Source: Breoghania sp037026715
GTDB lineage: Bacteria; Pseudomonadota; Alphaproteobacteria; Rhizobiales; Stappiaceae
Assembly: GCF_037026715.1 (NCBI RefSeq)
Contig: NZ_JBANCG010000004.1
Span: 248,001-312,000, forward strand
Length of the DNA: 64,000 bases
Direction: 5' to 3'
Shown here: positions 24,889 to 32,851 of the stretch, piece by piece
How positions within the stretch are numbered: the stretch's first letter is position 1
Layout: the number at the start of each line of letters is the position of its first letter
Translations under genes and position numbers: made by a program
The notes under the pieces: model-generated
Seen by the model: the letters and a program-made list of their open reading frames with translations, nothing else
Told to the model about the DNA's origin: nothing
Databases searched by the model: none

Positions 24889-25518
24889 TCACTCACCTTC
24901 TATCGCTGTGGCTTTCGCGGCGGCGTGGACCTTCTTCCAAAGGTCGTCCGTGCTTGCCGCATTCACCAGCGTTGAAAACGGGATGAGCCGTTCGAAAACG
25001 GAGGGTTCGATGGAGTTGTCGAGGAAAAGCCGGCGCGGATCGGGGTGGCCGGTGAAGGTCAGGCCGTAGAGCTCCATGATCTCCCGCTCGGGCCAGTCGG
25101 CGGGCCGGAACAGCGGCGTCAGCGAAGCGAGCGAGCCGTTGGCGGGCGCATGGGCGATCAGGTTGACCGCCTCGTCGGCGAGGATGAAGTGGTAGATGAC
25201 TTCGTAGGAGGTGCCGTCGAGCGGCGTGCCGCCGAAGGTCACGGGCGTTGCCCTGACCATGACATCGCCGGCTTCGCTGTTTTCCTCGTCCTGCTCGTCC
25301 TCCTCTTCCTCGGGCGCCTTTGGCTGGGAGGCGGTGATCATGGCGAGGCGTGCCTCGAAAGCCCGCAGACGGGATGCGACGGCCACGAGGTCCGTGTTCC
25401 TGGCCAGTTCGCACCACACCACCGACACCCCGTGGGCATCCGTCGTGGTGGTGATGGCGAGATCGCCGGCAGCGGCGTCGCGCAGGGTCTTTTCGAAATC
25501 AGGCGCAAGACGGGTCAT
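24889..25518 (-). CDS. cooU: Energy-converting hydrogenase 30-kDa-type subunit, CooU/NuoC-like
   Basis: A 209-residue NuoC-family subunit. The family core is in the C-terminal half: LFRPADWPEREIMELYGLTFTGHPDPRRLF. A highly acidic insertion (KAPEEEEDEQDEENSEAGD, about residues 84-102) splits the N-terminal domain. The start at 25518 (MTRLAPDF) overlaps the CooX stop by ATGA. It forms part of the peripheral arm joining the electron-entry and catalytic subunits. Confidence 0.88.
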   Translation of the reverse strand: MTRLAPDFEKTLRDAAAGDLAITTTTDAHGVSVVWCELARNTDLVAVASRLRAFEARLAMITASQPKAPEEEEDEQDEENSEAGDVMVRATPVTFGGTPLDGTSYEVIYHFILADEAVNLIAHAPANGSLASLTPLFRPADWPEREIMELYGLTFTGHPDPRRLFLDNSIEPSVFERLIPFSTLVNAASTDDLWKKVHAAAKATAIEGE

Positions 25519-26018
25519 GCGCTCTGCCTCCTCTGCTTGAGGAACTTGGCCCGGCACTTGGGGCACAGAGACCTGAGTTCCTTGGCTTCATCGGGTGATA
25601 GGGGGGGCTTGATCTTCGCGATCGCAGGCGCGCTGTCCAAACCCTTGCCGCCGCACGAGGAACAGACGATGGCGGGGATCAGACCGTGCTCGACCTGCCG
25701 GTACTTCTCGGCCTGCAGATGGGCGAGGTGCCAGTCGCCGGTCTGCTCGATCGCGCCGGTCGGACAATGGAAGACGCAGTTGCCGCAGAAGACGCAGGTG
25801 TCGTGCCAGCAGTCGAAGGTCATGCCCTCGGGCGTGCGCTCGAAGCGGATGGCGCCCGTGGGGCAGGCGCGCTCGCACTTGCGGCAGGCCTCGCAGGTCT
25901 CCGGATCGAAGGCCACCTTTCCCCGGAAGCGCGCCGCCGTGGGGGCGGGGGCGAAGGGAAAGGGGTCCGTGTAGGGACCGTGCAGGAGGTTTCGGACGAA
26001 CAGGCTCAGGAAATTCAT
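25515..26018 (-). CDS. cooX: Energy-converting hydrogenase ferredoxin-like subunit, CooX/NuoI-like, with extra Cys pairs
   Basis: A 167-residue polyferredoxin subunit. The two [4Fe-4S] sites are C42, C45, C48, C52 (CEACRKCERACP) and C75, C78, C81, C85 (CVFCGNCVFHCP). The C-terminus carries two more pairs, C119/C122 (CSSC) and C152/C155 (CPKC), which look like a zinc-ribbon or a further metal site not needed in NuoI. It passes electrons from ferredoxin to CooL and CooH. Confidence 0.92.
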   Translation of the reverse strand: MNFLSLFVRNLLHGPYTDPFPFAPAPTAARFRGKVAFDPETCEACRKCERACPTGAIRFERTPEGMTFDCWHDTCVFCGNCVFHCPTGAIEQTGDWHLAHLQAEKYRQVEHGLIPAIVCSSCGGKGLDSAPAIAKIKPPLSPDEAKELRSLCPKCRAKFLKQRRQSA

Positions 26019-26028
26019 GGTCTCGTCC

Positions 26029-26466
26029 TCACAGCCTCTGGCGCCAGACCTGGATGGCCTGCGCGATGCCCTCGATGATCGCCTGCGGGCGCGGCGGACA
26101 GCCGGGCACGTTGACGTCGATGGGGAAGTAGTCGTCGATGGGGGCGAGCACCGCGTAGCTCTCGCGGAAGATGCCGCCGGAGATCGGGCAAACGCCCACG
26201 GCCACGGTGACCTTGGGATCGGGGATCTCGTCGAAGACCCGCCTGGCCGCGTCCACCACATGGCGGGTCAGCGGGCCGGAAATCAGCACGATGTCCGCAT
26301 GCCGTGGGCTGCCGCAGTACTGGCATCCCAGCCTTTCCACGTCGTAGCGCGGGATCAGCGCGGTGGTCGCCATCTCCACGTCGCAGCCGTTGCAGGAGCC
26401 GGCGTTGATCCGGTAGATCCACGGCGAGCGCACCGCGATGTCCTTGAATTTCTGGAGCATGGTCAT
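26029..26466 (-). CDS. cooL: Energy-converting hydrogenase small subunit, CooL/NuoB-like
   Basis: A 145-residue NuoB-family subunit carrying the proximal [4Fe-4S] cluster. The ligands are C25 and C28 (SCNGCD, the hydrogenase-type CxxC rather than the adjacent cysteines of complex I), C93 (GVCPISGG) and C123 (PGCPPRP). The ATG at 26466 follows GGGGAGGTTCCG. It pairs with CooH in the peripheral arm. Confidence 0.93.
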   Translation of the reverse strand: MTMLQKFKDIAVRSPWIYRINAGSCNGCDVEMATTALIPRYDVERLGCQYCGSPRHADIVLISGPLTRHVVDAARRVFDEIPDPKVTVAVGVCPISGGIFRESYAVLAPIDDYFPIDVNVPGCPPRPQAIIEGIAQAIQVWRQRL

Positions 26467-26480
26467 CGGAACCTCCCCGC

Positions 26481-27437
26481 TCACGCGAGCGCGATCGCGG
26501 CGACGCTGGCTGCAGACAGCAGCAGCGGCCACTTGAAGAAGAAGGAAAAGGCCTGGTCGATCCGCATCCGCCCGGCGGACAGGCGCACCGCAGTGACGCC
26601 CAGCACCATGAGGACGACGATCTCCGCCAGCCAGCCGAGGAAAGCCGGCGCGCCGGTCAGATCGAGCGGGGCGAAGAGCGCGATGCCAAGGCCCAGCACG
26701 ACCACCGCTTTAAGCGCGGACATGACCTTGAAGAGCCCCAGCGCCGGACCGGAATATTCGAGCACCGGGCCTTCCAGCACCTCCGTCTCGGCTTCCGGGA
26801 TGTCGAAGGGCACGATGCCGAGATTGGCCGGGAAGAACAGGCAGAAGGCGCCGACCGCCGGCCACATCACCGGGTCCAGCAGAAACATGCCGTGGGTGCG
26901 CTGGTAGGCGACGATCTCGGCGAGCGAGAAGGTCGCGATGTGGCCCTCCGCCATGCCGACGCGCAGGGCCACGGCGGCCGCGACCAGCACGATGGGGCCC
27001 TCATAGGCGAGCATCAGCACCATCTCGCGGGAGAAGCCGATGGCGCCGTAGGGCGAGGAGGAGGACGAGCCCGCCACCATCAGCACCACGCCGGGCACGA
27101 CCAGCAGGTAGAGCACCACCAGCAGGTTGCCGAGGACCGGTTCGGGCGTATAGAGCCCGGAGATCGGCACCAGAGCGGCGGCCGTCAGCATGGAGACGAC
27201 ACCGACCAGAGGTGCGCCGAGGAACACCGGCTCGCAGGCGGTGGTGGGCACCATGGTGCGCTTGAAGGCGAGCTTCACCAGATCGATGAAAGGCTGGGTC
27301 AGGGGCGGTCCCACCCGGCCCTGAAGCCGGGCGGCGACGCGCCGGTCCATTCCCTTAAGGGCGAGCCCCAGCGTCAGGGCGAACAGGCCTCCGGGAAAGA
27401 GCAGGACGGAGAGAACGACGGCGACTTGGGTGGACAT
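26481..27437 (-). CDS. cooK: Energy-converting hydrogenase membrane subunit, CooK/NuoH-like
   Basis: A 318-residue membrane protein with about eight predicted helices. The quinone-site-region homologue of NuoH is recognisable in RRVAARLQGRVGPPLTQPF near residue 35, and a conserved acidic loop in FDIPEAETEVLEGPVLEYSG. It joins the peripheral arm to the pumping subunit. GGGAGACCAAGACC precedes the ATG at 27437, 14 bp after the cooM stop. Confidence 0.93.
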   Translation of the reverse strand: MSTQVAVVLSVLLFPGGLFALTLGLALKGMDRRVAARLQGRVGPPLTQPFIDLVKLAFKRTMVPTTACEPVFLGAPLVGVVSMLTAAALVPISGLYTPEPVLGNLLVVLYLLVVPGVVLMVAGSSSSSPYGAIGFSREMVLMLAYEGPIVLVAAAVALRVGMAEGHIATFSLAEIVAYQRTHGMFLLDPVMWPAVGAFCLFFPANLGIVPFDIPEAETEVLEGPVLEYSGPALGLFKVMSALKAVVVLGLGIALFAPLDLTGAPAFLGWLAEIVVLMVLGVTAVRLSAGRMRIDQAFSFFFKWPLLLSAASVAAIALA

Positions 27438-27451
27438 GGTCTTGGTCTCCC

Positions 27452-30400
27452 TCAGATCCGTTTACCGGGACCCGGATTGCCGGGAAGAAGCAGGGTCTTG
27501 ATGACCCCGTTGGGGCTTTCGAAGAGTTCGGCCGCGGGAAGACGCTCCCGGTCGGCGCTGAGATCGGCGACGCCGCACAGGTGGGCCGGGCCGCGCACCA
27601 CGCCGGCGCTGCGTCCAAGCCGCAGCCAGGGCACCAGCAGCAGGCCGAGGACGAGCATCAGCAGGGTGAGGATGGTCGGGCTCCAGCCGTCCAGGCCGGG
27701 CAAGGGACCGGTCAGGGTGGCCGCGATCGGCGTCAGGCCAAGCTGAGCCTCGATGGCGGCGATGGGCACCAGCAGCAGGCCGGGCATCAGGCCGACGGCG
27801 AGGCTTGCCACAACCAGCACGCCCATGGCGACCAGCATCGGGGCGGGTGCCTCGCTGGCGTCGAGTGCCTTGGCGGTCGGCTGGCCCATGAAGGCGGCGT
27901 GCGCGAACTTCAAGACGGCGGCCAGCGTGAACATGGACGAGATCATCGCGGCGGCGCCGAGCAGCCAGTGGCCCGAGCTGAAGGCCGCCTCGAAGATCAT
28001 CCACTTGGAGGCGAAGCCGTTGAGCGGCGGCAGCCCGGAGAGCGACAGTCCGGCGAACAGGAAGATGCCGAACGTGATGGGCATGCGCTTGCCAAGCCCG
28101 CCCAGCTCGTCGAGCAGGGTCGCATGGGTGCGCACCATCACCGCACCGGCCACCAGAAACAGCGTGTCCTTGAGCAGCATGTGGTTGACGAAGTGCATGA
28201 GCCCGGCGGCAACCCCCAGCGAGGTGCCGAAGGACAGCGCCAGCAGCACGTAGCCGAGCTGGCAGACCGTCGAGTAGATCAGCACCAGCTTGATGCTGTT
28301 CTGCACGACCGCCATGGCGCCCGCATAGACCATGGTGATGCCCGCGATCACGGAGATCACGGTCAGGATCGCCGGTTGCCCGCCGATCTCGCCCCCGATC
28401 TGGCCGCCAAGGCGGACGAACAGCCCTGCCCCGCCGAAGACCACGAACAGCTTCAGGATCGCCCAGGGGCCGGACTTCAGCAGCACCGCGGAGATGTAGC
28501 CGGAGACGGGCGTCGGTGCGGCGGCGGGGTGCATCTGGTAGTCGATGCGCGCCGGCAGCATGGCCGCTTTCATCACGAGGCCCAGCAGGACCAGGGCGAT
28601 CGGCGGCAGGATCACGGCCACCGGCAGGCTTGCGAGCGCCGCCTTGAGACCGGCGAATTCGAAGGTGCCGGCCTTGGCCGCGAGCATCGTCACACCGAGG
28701 AACAGGAAGGACGCGCCGACGGTGTTGAACAGGAAGTACTTGAAGCCTTCCCGCCGCGCCTCGTCGGTCTCCTCGTGAATGATCGCCGCCCACAGCGCCC
28801 AGGCGCTCATCAGCTCCCAGAAGGCGAAGAAGTTGAAGAGATCGGGCGCGGCCGTCATGCCCAGAAGGCCCGCGATCATCACCAGGAAAACGGCGTAGAA
28901 GCGCGGCTGGGCGTGGTTGTGGGCGAGGTAGGAAGTCGCGTGCAGCATGTTGAGCGCGCCAACGCCGGCGATCAGAAGCGCAAAGCTGAGCGACAGGAGG
29001 TCATAGCGGCCGGACTGCGCCAGCACGGCGACAATTGCGGCAACCGGCACCGCCACCGCCAGACGCCCGGACCAGGGAACGGAGAACCGCCCCACGAACA
29101 AGACCGCGATGGCACCGATCATCGTCAGGGCCGCACTTGCCGGCCATGCCATGATCAGGTCGGGCAACACCGCCGGGGCGAGACCGGAGCGCGCGGCGAT
29201 CGCATCGCCCACCGGCGCCACGAGGGCGAGCTGAAACTGGGGCGCGATGCCGCCGACCACGATCAGCGCGGCCAGCACGCCCATGGCGACCAGCATGGAG
29301 GCGGGCGCCTCCCTGACGGCCGCCTGCCCAACGCTCGTCTGGCCCGTGTAGGGCTTGAAGAAGAGCGTGGAGATGACCCGGGTGTAGTAGACGACGCCGA
29401 TGACGCTGCCGGCGAGCAGGATGCCGGCGACCAGATAGGATCCGGCCATGGCGGCGGCATAGATCATCAGGAACTTGGAGATGAAGCCGGAGAACGGCGG
29501 CAGCCCCATGATGGCGACGCTTGCCAGCGCATAGACGCCGGCGGTGAAGGGCATGACCCGGCCGAGGCCCGCGAGGTCGTCGATGTAGCGCAGGCCGGTG
29601 CGCAGGATGAAGGCGCCGGCGGCATAGAAGAGCAGCGTCTTCATGAGCGCGTGGTTGGTGACGTGCAGCAGCGCCGCATCGGTGGCAAGCGCCGTGCCGA
29701 GGCCAAGGATAGCGGCGATCTCGCCCACCTGCGCCAGCGTGGAATAGGCCAGCATGCGCTTCAGCTCGCGCTGCCGCAGGGCCTGTATCTCGCCGTAGAG
29801 CAGCGTCACGCAACCGAGCCCGAGCAGCACGGTGCGAAGGTCCACGCCGGCTACGGCGAAGCGGGTCAGGGCGCCCAGCCCGAACACGCCGAACAGGATC
29901 TTGACGATGCCGAGCATGCCGGCCTTGGTCAGGATGCTCGACAGCGGACCGGAGGCCGAGGACGGTGCCTGCGGATGGGCGATCGGCAGCCAGGCGTGGA
30001 AAGGCACGAGACCGGCCTTCACGGCAAAGCCAACGAACAGGCAGGCCATGATCGCGAGCCCGATGCCCGGCGCGATCGCGTCGACGTTTTGCGCGATCGC
30101 GGAGAAGGCGAAGGATCCGACCTCCGCATGGGCCATCAGGATGCCGAAATGCATCACGTAGGCCCCGCTCGCGCACATCAGAAAGTAGATCAGGCCGGCG
30201 TTGAGCGCCTTGCGCGTCTGTTCGTGGATGACCAGGAAGTAGGAGGTCCAGGTCATCAGCTCCCAGAAGACGTAGAAGTCGCCGAACTCGCGCGCCGTGG
30301 TCAGGCCCAGCATCGAGCCGGTCATCAGGAAGGTGAAGAAGTAATAGCGGTTGCCCCATTCAACCTTGGCCATGTAGCCGATCGAATAGATCACCATCAC

Positions 30401-31273
30401 GCAGATGATGCCGGCAAAGACCAGCGCGAAGAGCCGCGAGGTCGGGTCGAGATCCGGGCTCGCGAAGACAAGCGCGAAGGTGGAAAGCGCCAGGACGACC
30501 GCGCCCGCATCGCGCGCCCGGGGCGAGAACCGGCCGAGCGCGTAGAGCGCGAAGCCGCCGATATAGGGAACGAGCACCAGCGGCGACCAGGGGGATTCAA
30601 AGTGCGGCACGCCCGCGCCGCCGACGACACCCGCAAGGGTTTCGGCCAGCGTCTGGAGCGGGGCAGGGAAGAGGCTCATGGCCGCGGCCGCGACCGCCAG
30701 CACCGAGGTGATCGCCATCAGGCCCTTCGGCACGGGCCGCAAGGCGATGCGCCGGGCCGGGGCCTCGAAGCAGATCCGCTGGATCAGGACCATGTAGTAG
30801 ACGGCCGCAACGATCGAGGCGACGGTCCCCACCGCAGCGATCGCCCAGTGGCCCTGTTCGATGGCCGCATAGAGGATCAGGAACTTGGAGTAGGTTCCCT
30901 TGAAGGGGGAAAGCCCCATCACCGAGAACATGCCGAAGCCGAACAACGTGGCGGTGACCGGCATGCGCCGGCCGCTTCCCGCCAGATCCTCCAGGCGGGT
31001 CGAGCCCACCCTGAGGATCAGCATCCATCCGGCAAAAACCACCAGCCCGCGCATGGCCAGCTGGAAGCCGATATGCATGAAGGCGCCGGTTTCTCCCGCA
31101 GCCCCTCCCACGCCGAGACCGATGAGAACATAGCCGAGTTCGGCGACCGTCGAGACGATCAGAACGCGAACCGGATGGGCAATACTGAGAAGGGCGGCGA
31201 TTTCCCCGAACAGCAGGAATACCGCGCCCATCCAGGCAAGTGACATCGGATCCAGGGTCGTCATCGCGAACAC
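27452..31273 (-). CDS. cooM: Energy-converting hydrogenase ion-pumping subunit, CooM-like, with two and a half NuoL/M/N modules
   Basis: About 1273 residues with more than thirty predicted membrane helices. The first about 240 residues match only the second half of a NuoN/MrpD-type pump (ELGYVLIGLGVGG, then SVMGLSPFKGTYSKFL). Residues about 240-700 are a full module with DFYVFWELMTW, KAGLVPFHAWLPIAHPQAPS and LKRMLAYSTLAQVGEI. Residues about 700-1220 are a third module with NFFAFWELMSAW, VMKAAMLPARIDYQ and LVLIYSTVCQLGY. A soluble tail follows. Size and order match CooM. The start is uncertain: the GTG at 31273 has GGGGAG six bases upstream, while a TTG at 31321 would add 16 residues. Confidence 0.9.
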   Translation of the reverse strand: MFAMTTLDPMSLAWMGAVFLLFGEIAALLSIAHPVRVLIVSTVAELGYVLIGLGVGGAAGETGAFMHIGFQLAMRGLVVFAGWMLILRVGSTRLEDLAGSGRRMPVTATLFGFGMFSVMGLSPFKGTYSKFLILYAAIEQGHWAIAAVGTVASIVAAVYYMVLIQRICFEAPARRIALRPVPKGLMAITSVLAVAAAAMSLFPAPLQTLAETLAGVVGGAGVPHFESPWSPLVLVPYIGGFALYALGRFSPRARDAGAVVLALSTFALVFASPDLDPTSRLFALVFAGIICVMVIYSIGYMAKVEWGNRYYFFTFLMTGSMLGLTTAREFGDFYVFWELMTWTSYFLVIHEQTRKALNAGLIYFLMCASGAYVMHFGILMAHAEVGSFAFSAIAQNVDAIAPGIGLAIMACLFVGFAVKAGLVPFHAWLPIAHPQAPSSASGPLSSILTKAGMLGIVKILFGVFGLGALTRFAVAGVDLRTVLLGLGCVTLLYGEIQALRQRELKRMLAYSTLAQVGEIAAILGLGTALATDAALLHVTNHALMKTLLFYAAGAFILRTGLRYIDDLAGLGRVMPFTAGVYALASVAIMGLPPFSGFISKFLMIYAAAMAGSYLVAGILLAGSVIGVVYYTRVISTLFFKPYTGQTSVGQAAVREAPASMLVAMGVLAALIVVGGIAPQFQLALVAPVGDAIAARSGLAPAVLPDLIMAWPASAALTMIGAIAVLFVGRFSVPWSGRLAVAVPVAAIVAVLAQSGRYDLLSLSFALLIAGVGALNMLHATSYLAHNHAQPRFYAVFLVMIAGLLGMTAAPDLFNFFAFWELMSAWALWAAIIHEETDEARREGFKYFLFNTVGASFLFLGVTMLAAKAGTFEFAGLKAALASLPVAVILPPIALVLLGLVMKAAMLPARIDYQMHPAAAPTPVSGYISAVLLKSGPWAILKLFVVFGGAGLFVRLGGQIGGEIGGQPAILTVISVIAGITMVYAGAMAVVQNSIKLVLIYSTVCQLGYVLLALSFGTSLGVAAGLMHFVNHMLLKDTLFLVAGAVMVRTHATLLDELGGLGKRMPITFGIFLFAGLSLSGLPPLNGFASKWMIFEAAFSSGHWLLGAAAMISSMFTLAAVLKFAHAAFMGQPTAKALDASEAPAPMLVAMGVLVVASLAVGLMPGLLLVPIAAIEAQLGLTPIAATLTGPLPGLDGWSPTILTLLMLVLGLLLVPWLRLGRSAGVVRGPAHLCGVADLSADRERLPAAELFESPNGVIKTLLLPGNPGPGKRI

Positions 31274-31403
31274 GGCCATCTCCCCTATGAAGTGATCCAG
31301 GTGGATCTCCAGCGGAAACAACGGATTTCCGCAGCAATCCCGGGGAAGATGCGCTCAGACCACGTCGATGTCTGTCAGCCAGCGGACAGAGCTTGCGATC
31401 TTG

Positions 31404-31421
31404 TTGTCCGATTGCCGACAA
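31404..31421. promoter_or_regulatory. CRP/FNR/CooA-type palindrome upstream of cooM
   Basis: The 18-mer TTGTCCGATTGCCGACAA reads TGTC-N8-GACA, the spacing used by CRP-family dimers and close to the TGTCR-N6-YGACA form known for CooA sites in Rhodospirillum rubrum. It lies about 130 bp upstream of the cooM start. The array encodes a regulator with a CRP-type helix-turn-helix, the likely binder. Confidence 0.55.
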
Positions 31422-31471
31422 CCGCAACGCAACCGCATGAAGAATCATGCGTTTTAAATGCGGAAGACGGC

Positions 31472-31507
31472 GAATATTTTCGAACATCCAAAATTTTCGA
31501 AATATTC
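31472..31507. promoter_or_regulatory. A+T-rich inverted repeat
   Basis: GAATATTTTCGAA (31472-31484) and TTCGAAATATTC (31496-31507) are near-perfect inverted arms with an 11-bp centre. A third, related half-site CCGAAAATATT follows at 31522-31532. In a window of about two thirds G+C this patch stands out and looks like an operator or promoter element. Confidence 0.45.
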
Positions 31508-31831
31508 CTGAAAGTAGAATTCCGAAAATATTGTCGCAGGGCCGAAAACGATGTTCTCCGGCCGCGCGGACCCGGGGCAGGTCGTCAGACAGGGCGACAC
31601 AGCTCACAGCCGGCAAGCGCGCCCTCGCAACAGGGCGTGAACGTGGCAAATGAGCAGAGGCGGCGGGCAACAGGCGCGCTTTCGTCCCAGTCTCCTGCCG
31701 TTTCATCCCAGAGCCGCGCTGCGCCGTTTCCTCGCGCGCGTCTTCGACTATTGCTTGCGCCCGGCGTGTGACCGGCCTCCCTTCAGATGGCTTGTCCGGG
31801 TGGCTTGGCCGGGTGGCTTGGAAGGAACGTC

Positions 31832-32752
31832 GTGCGGGTCTTGATCATTGGCGGGTGCGGGTTCGTCGGGTCCCATGTGGTGGACAGGTGTCTGGCCGCG
31901 GGTCTGCGCGTGCGGGTCCTGGACCGGGCACCGGAAACCTACCGTGCGCCGCTGCCGAACGTGGACTACGTCCGCGGCGATCTTGGCGACCACCCGTGCC
32001 TGGCGGACCTGCTCGCCGATGCCGATGCGGTCGTGCATCTGGCGAGCACCACCGTTCCCTCCTCCTCCAACCTCGATCCGGTCGCCGACATCTCCGGCAA
32101 TCTGGTCCCCCTGGTCCGGCTCATCTCGGCCATGCGCGAGAACGGGCCGCGCAAGCTGGTGTTCCTGTCCTCCGGCGGAACGGTCTACGGCATCCCCACG
32201 GCGGACCCGGTGCCCGAAATCCATCCTCTCCGGCCGATCTGCTCCTACGGCATCGTGAAGGCGGCGATGGAGCACTATCTCCACATGGAGCGGCACCTTC
32301 ACGGGCTGCAGGTCATCGTCCTGCGAGCGGCCAATCTTTACGGGCCGCGTCAGGGCCGGATCGGCCTGCAGGGCGTCATCGGCACCTATCTTCACAACCT
32401 GAACCGCGACCGGCCGATCGAGGTCTGGGGCGACGGCTCGGTGGTGCGCGACTTCCTGCACGTTCGCGACATCGCCGACCTGTGCCATCGCGCGCTCGGC
32501 GCATCCGTCTCCGGCTGCTTCAACGCCGGCAGCGGCCGGGGAACCTCGATCAGCGAGCTGATCGGCCACATCCGGCAGACGGTGGGCAGGCCCGTCAGCC
32601 CGACGCACCGCCCGGGGCGCGGCTTCGACGTGCCGCGCGTCGTTCTCGACATCGCAAAGGCGCAGGCAACCCTTGGCTGGACGCCGCGCATCGGGCTCGA
32701 ACAGGGGCTGGCCGAAACCTGGGAGTGGATGTGCTCATGCGATGCGTCCTGA
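31832..32752 (+). CDS. NAD-dependent sugar-nucleotide epimerase (GalE-like)
   Basis: About 306 residues in the extended short-chain dehydrogenase family. The N-terminus VRVLIIGGCGFVGSH is the NAD-binding glycine motif, the catalytic Tyr/Lys is in YGIVKAAME (YxxxK), and VLRAANLYGPRQ follows. The GTG at 31832 has GGAAGGAAC upstream and begins exactly at the Rossmann strand; an earlier in-frame ATG at 31787 would add 15 unlikely residues. It heads a plus-strand operon of lipid genes that includes glycosyltransferases, so supplying UDP-galactose (UDP-glucose 4-epimerase activity) is the probable role. Confidence 0.85.
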   Translation: MRVLIIGGCGFVGSHVVDRCLAAGLRVRVLDRAPETYRAPLPNVDYVRGDLGDHPCLADLLADADAVVHLASTTVPSSSNLDPVADISGNLVPLVRLISAMRENGPRKLVFLSSGGTVYGIPTADPVPEIHPLRPICSYGIVKAAMEHYLHMERHLHGLQVIVLRAANLYGPRQGRIGLQGVIGTYLHNLNRDRPIEVWGDGSVVRDFLHVRDIADLCHRALGASVSGCFNAGSGRGTSISELIGHIRQTVGRPVSPTHRPGRGFDVPRVVLDIAKAQATLGWTPRIGLEQGLAETWEWMCSCDAS

Positions 32753-32851
32753 GCTTCCGGCCGCCTTTCCCGCCTCCGGCTGCCACAACCACGGCTGCCC
32801 GAAACCCGGGCCCCCGCATGCCGGTCTTGGGTCTTTCAAGGGAGGTTGCCG

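Larger units (their letters stand above)
31274..31831. other. Divergent intergenic region between the hydrogenase array and the lipid operon
   Basis: About 560 bp with no convincing gene; short frames here lack ribosome sites and family resemblance. It holds the CRP-type palindrome at 31404-31421 and a strikingly A+T-rich patch (about 31441-31535) containing inverted repeats. Promoters for both divergent transcription units must lie here, but I cannot place -35/-10 or -24/-12 boxes with confidence. Confidence 0.6.

Noticed and set aside
27581..31243. 1220-codon open frame on the plus strand opposite cooM
   Set aside because: It is antisense to a clear membrane protein gene. Its composition (Gln/His/Arg/Gly-rich, no membrane or domain motifs) is typical of a shadow frame in GC-rich DNA.
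23525..31273. A complete CO-oxidising Coo system
   Set aside because: The hydrogenase subunits are in coo order, but no CO dehydrogenase (CooS), CooF, CooA, CooC, CooT or CooJ is encoded in the window.
23782..31273. Respiratory complex I (nuo) fragment
   Set aside because: The large subunit retains all four nickel-binding cysteines and the small subunit has the hydrogenase-type CxxC. The order is that of coo, and nuo-specific subunits are missing.
31292..31771. Small genes in the gap upstream of the epimerase gene
   Set aside because: Short plus-strand frames there have no ribosome site or recognisable sequence and run through the operator-like repeats.
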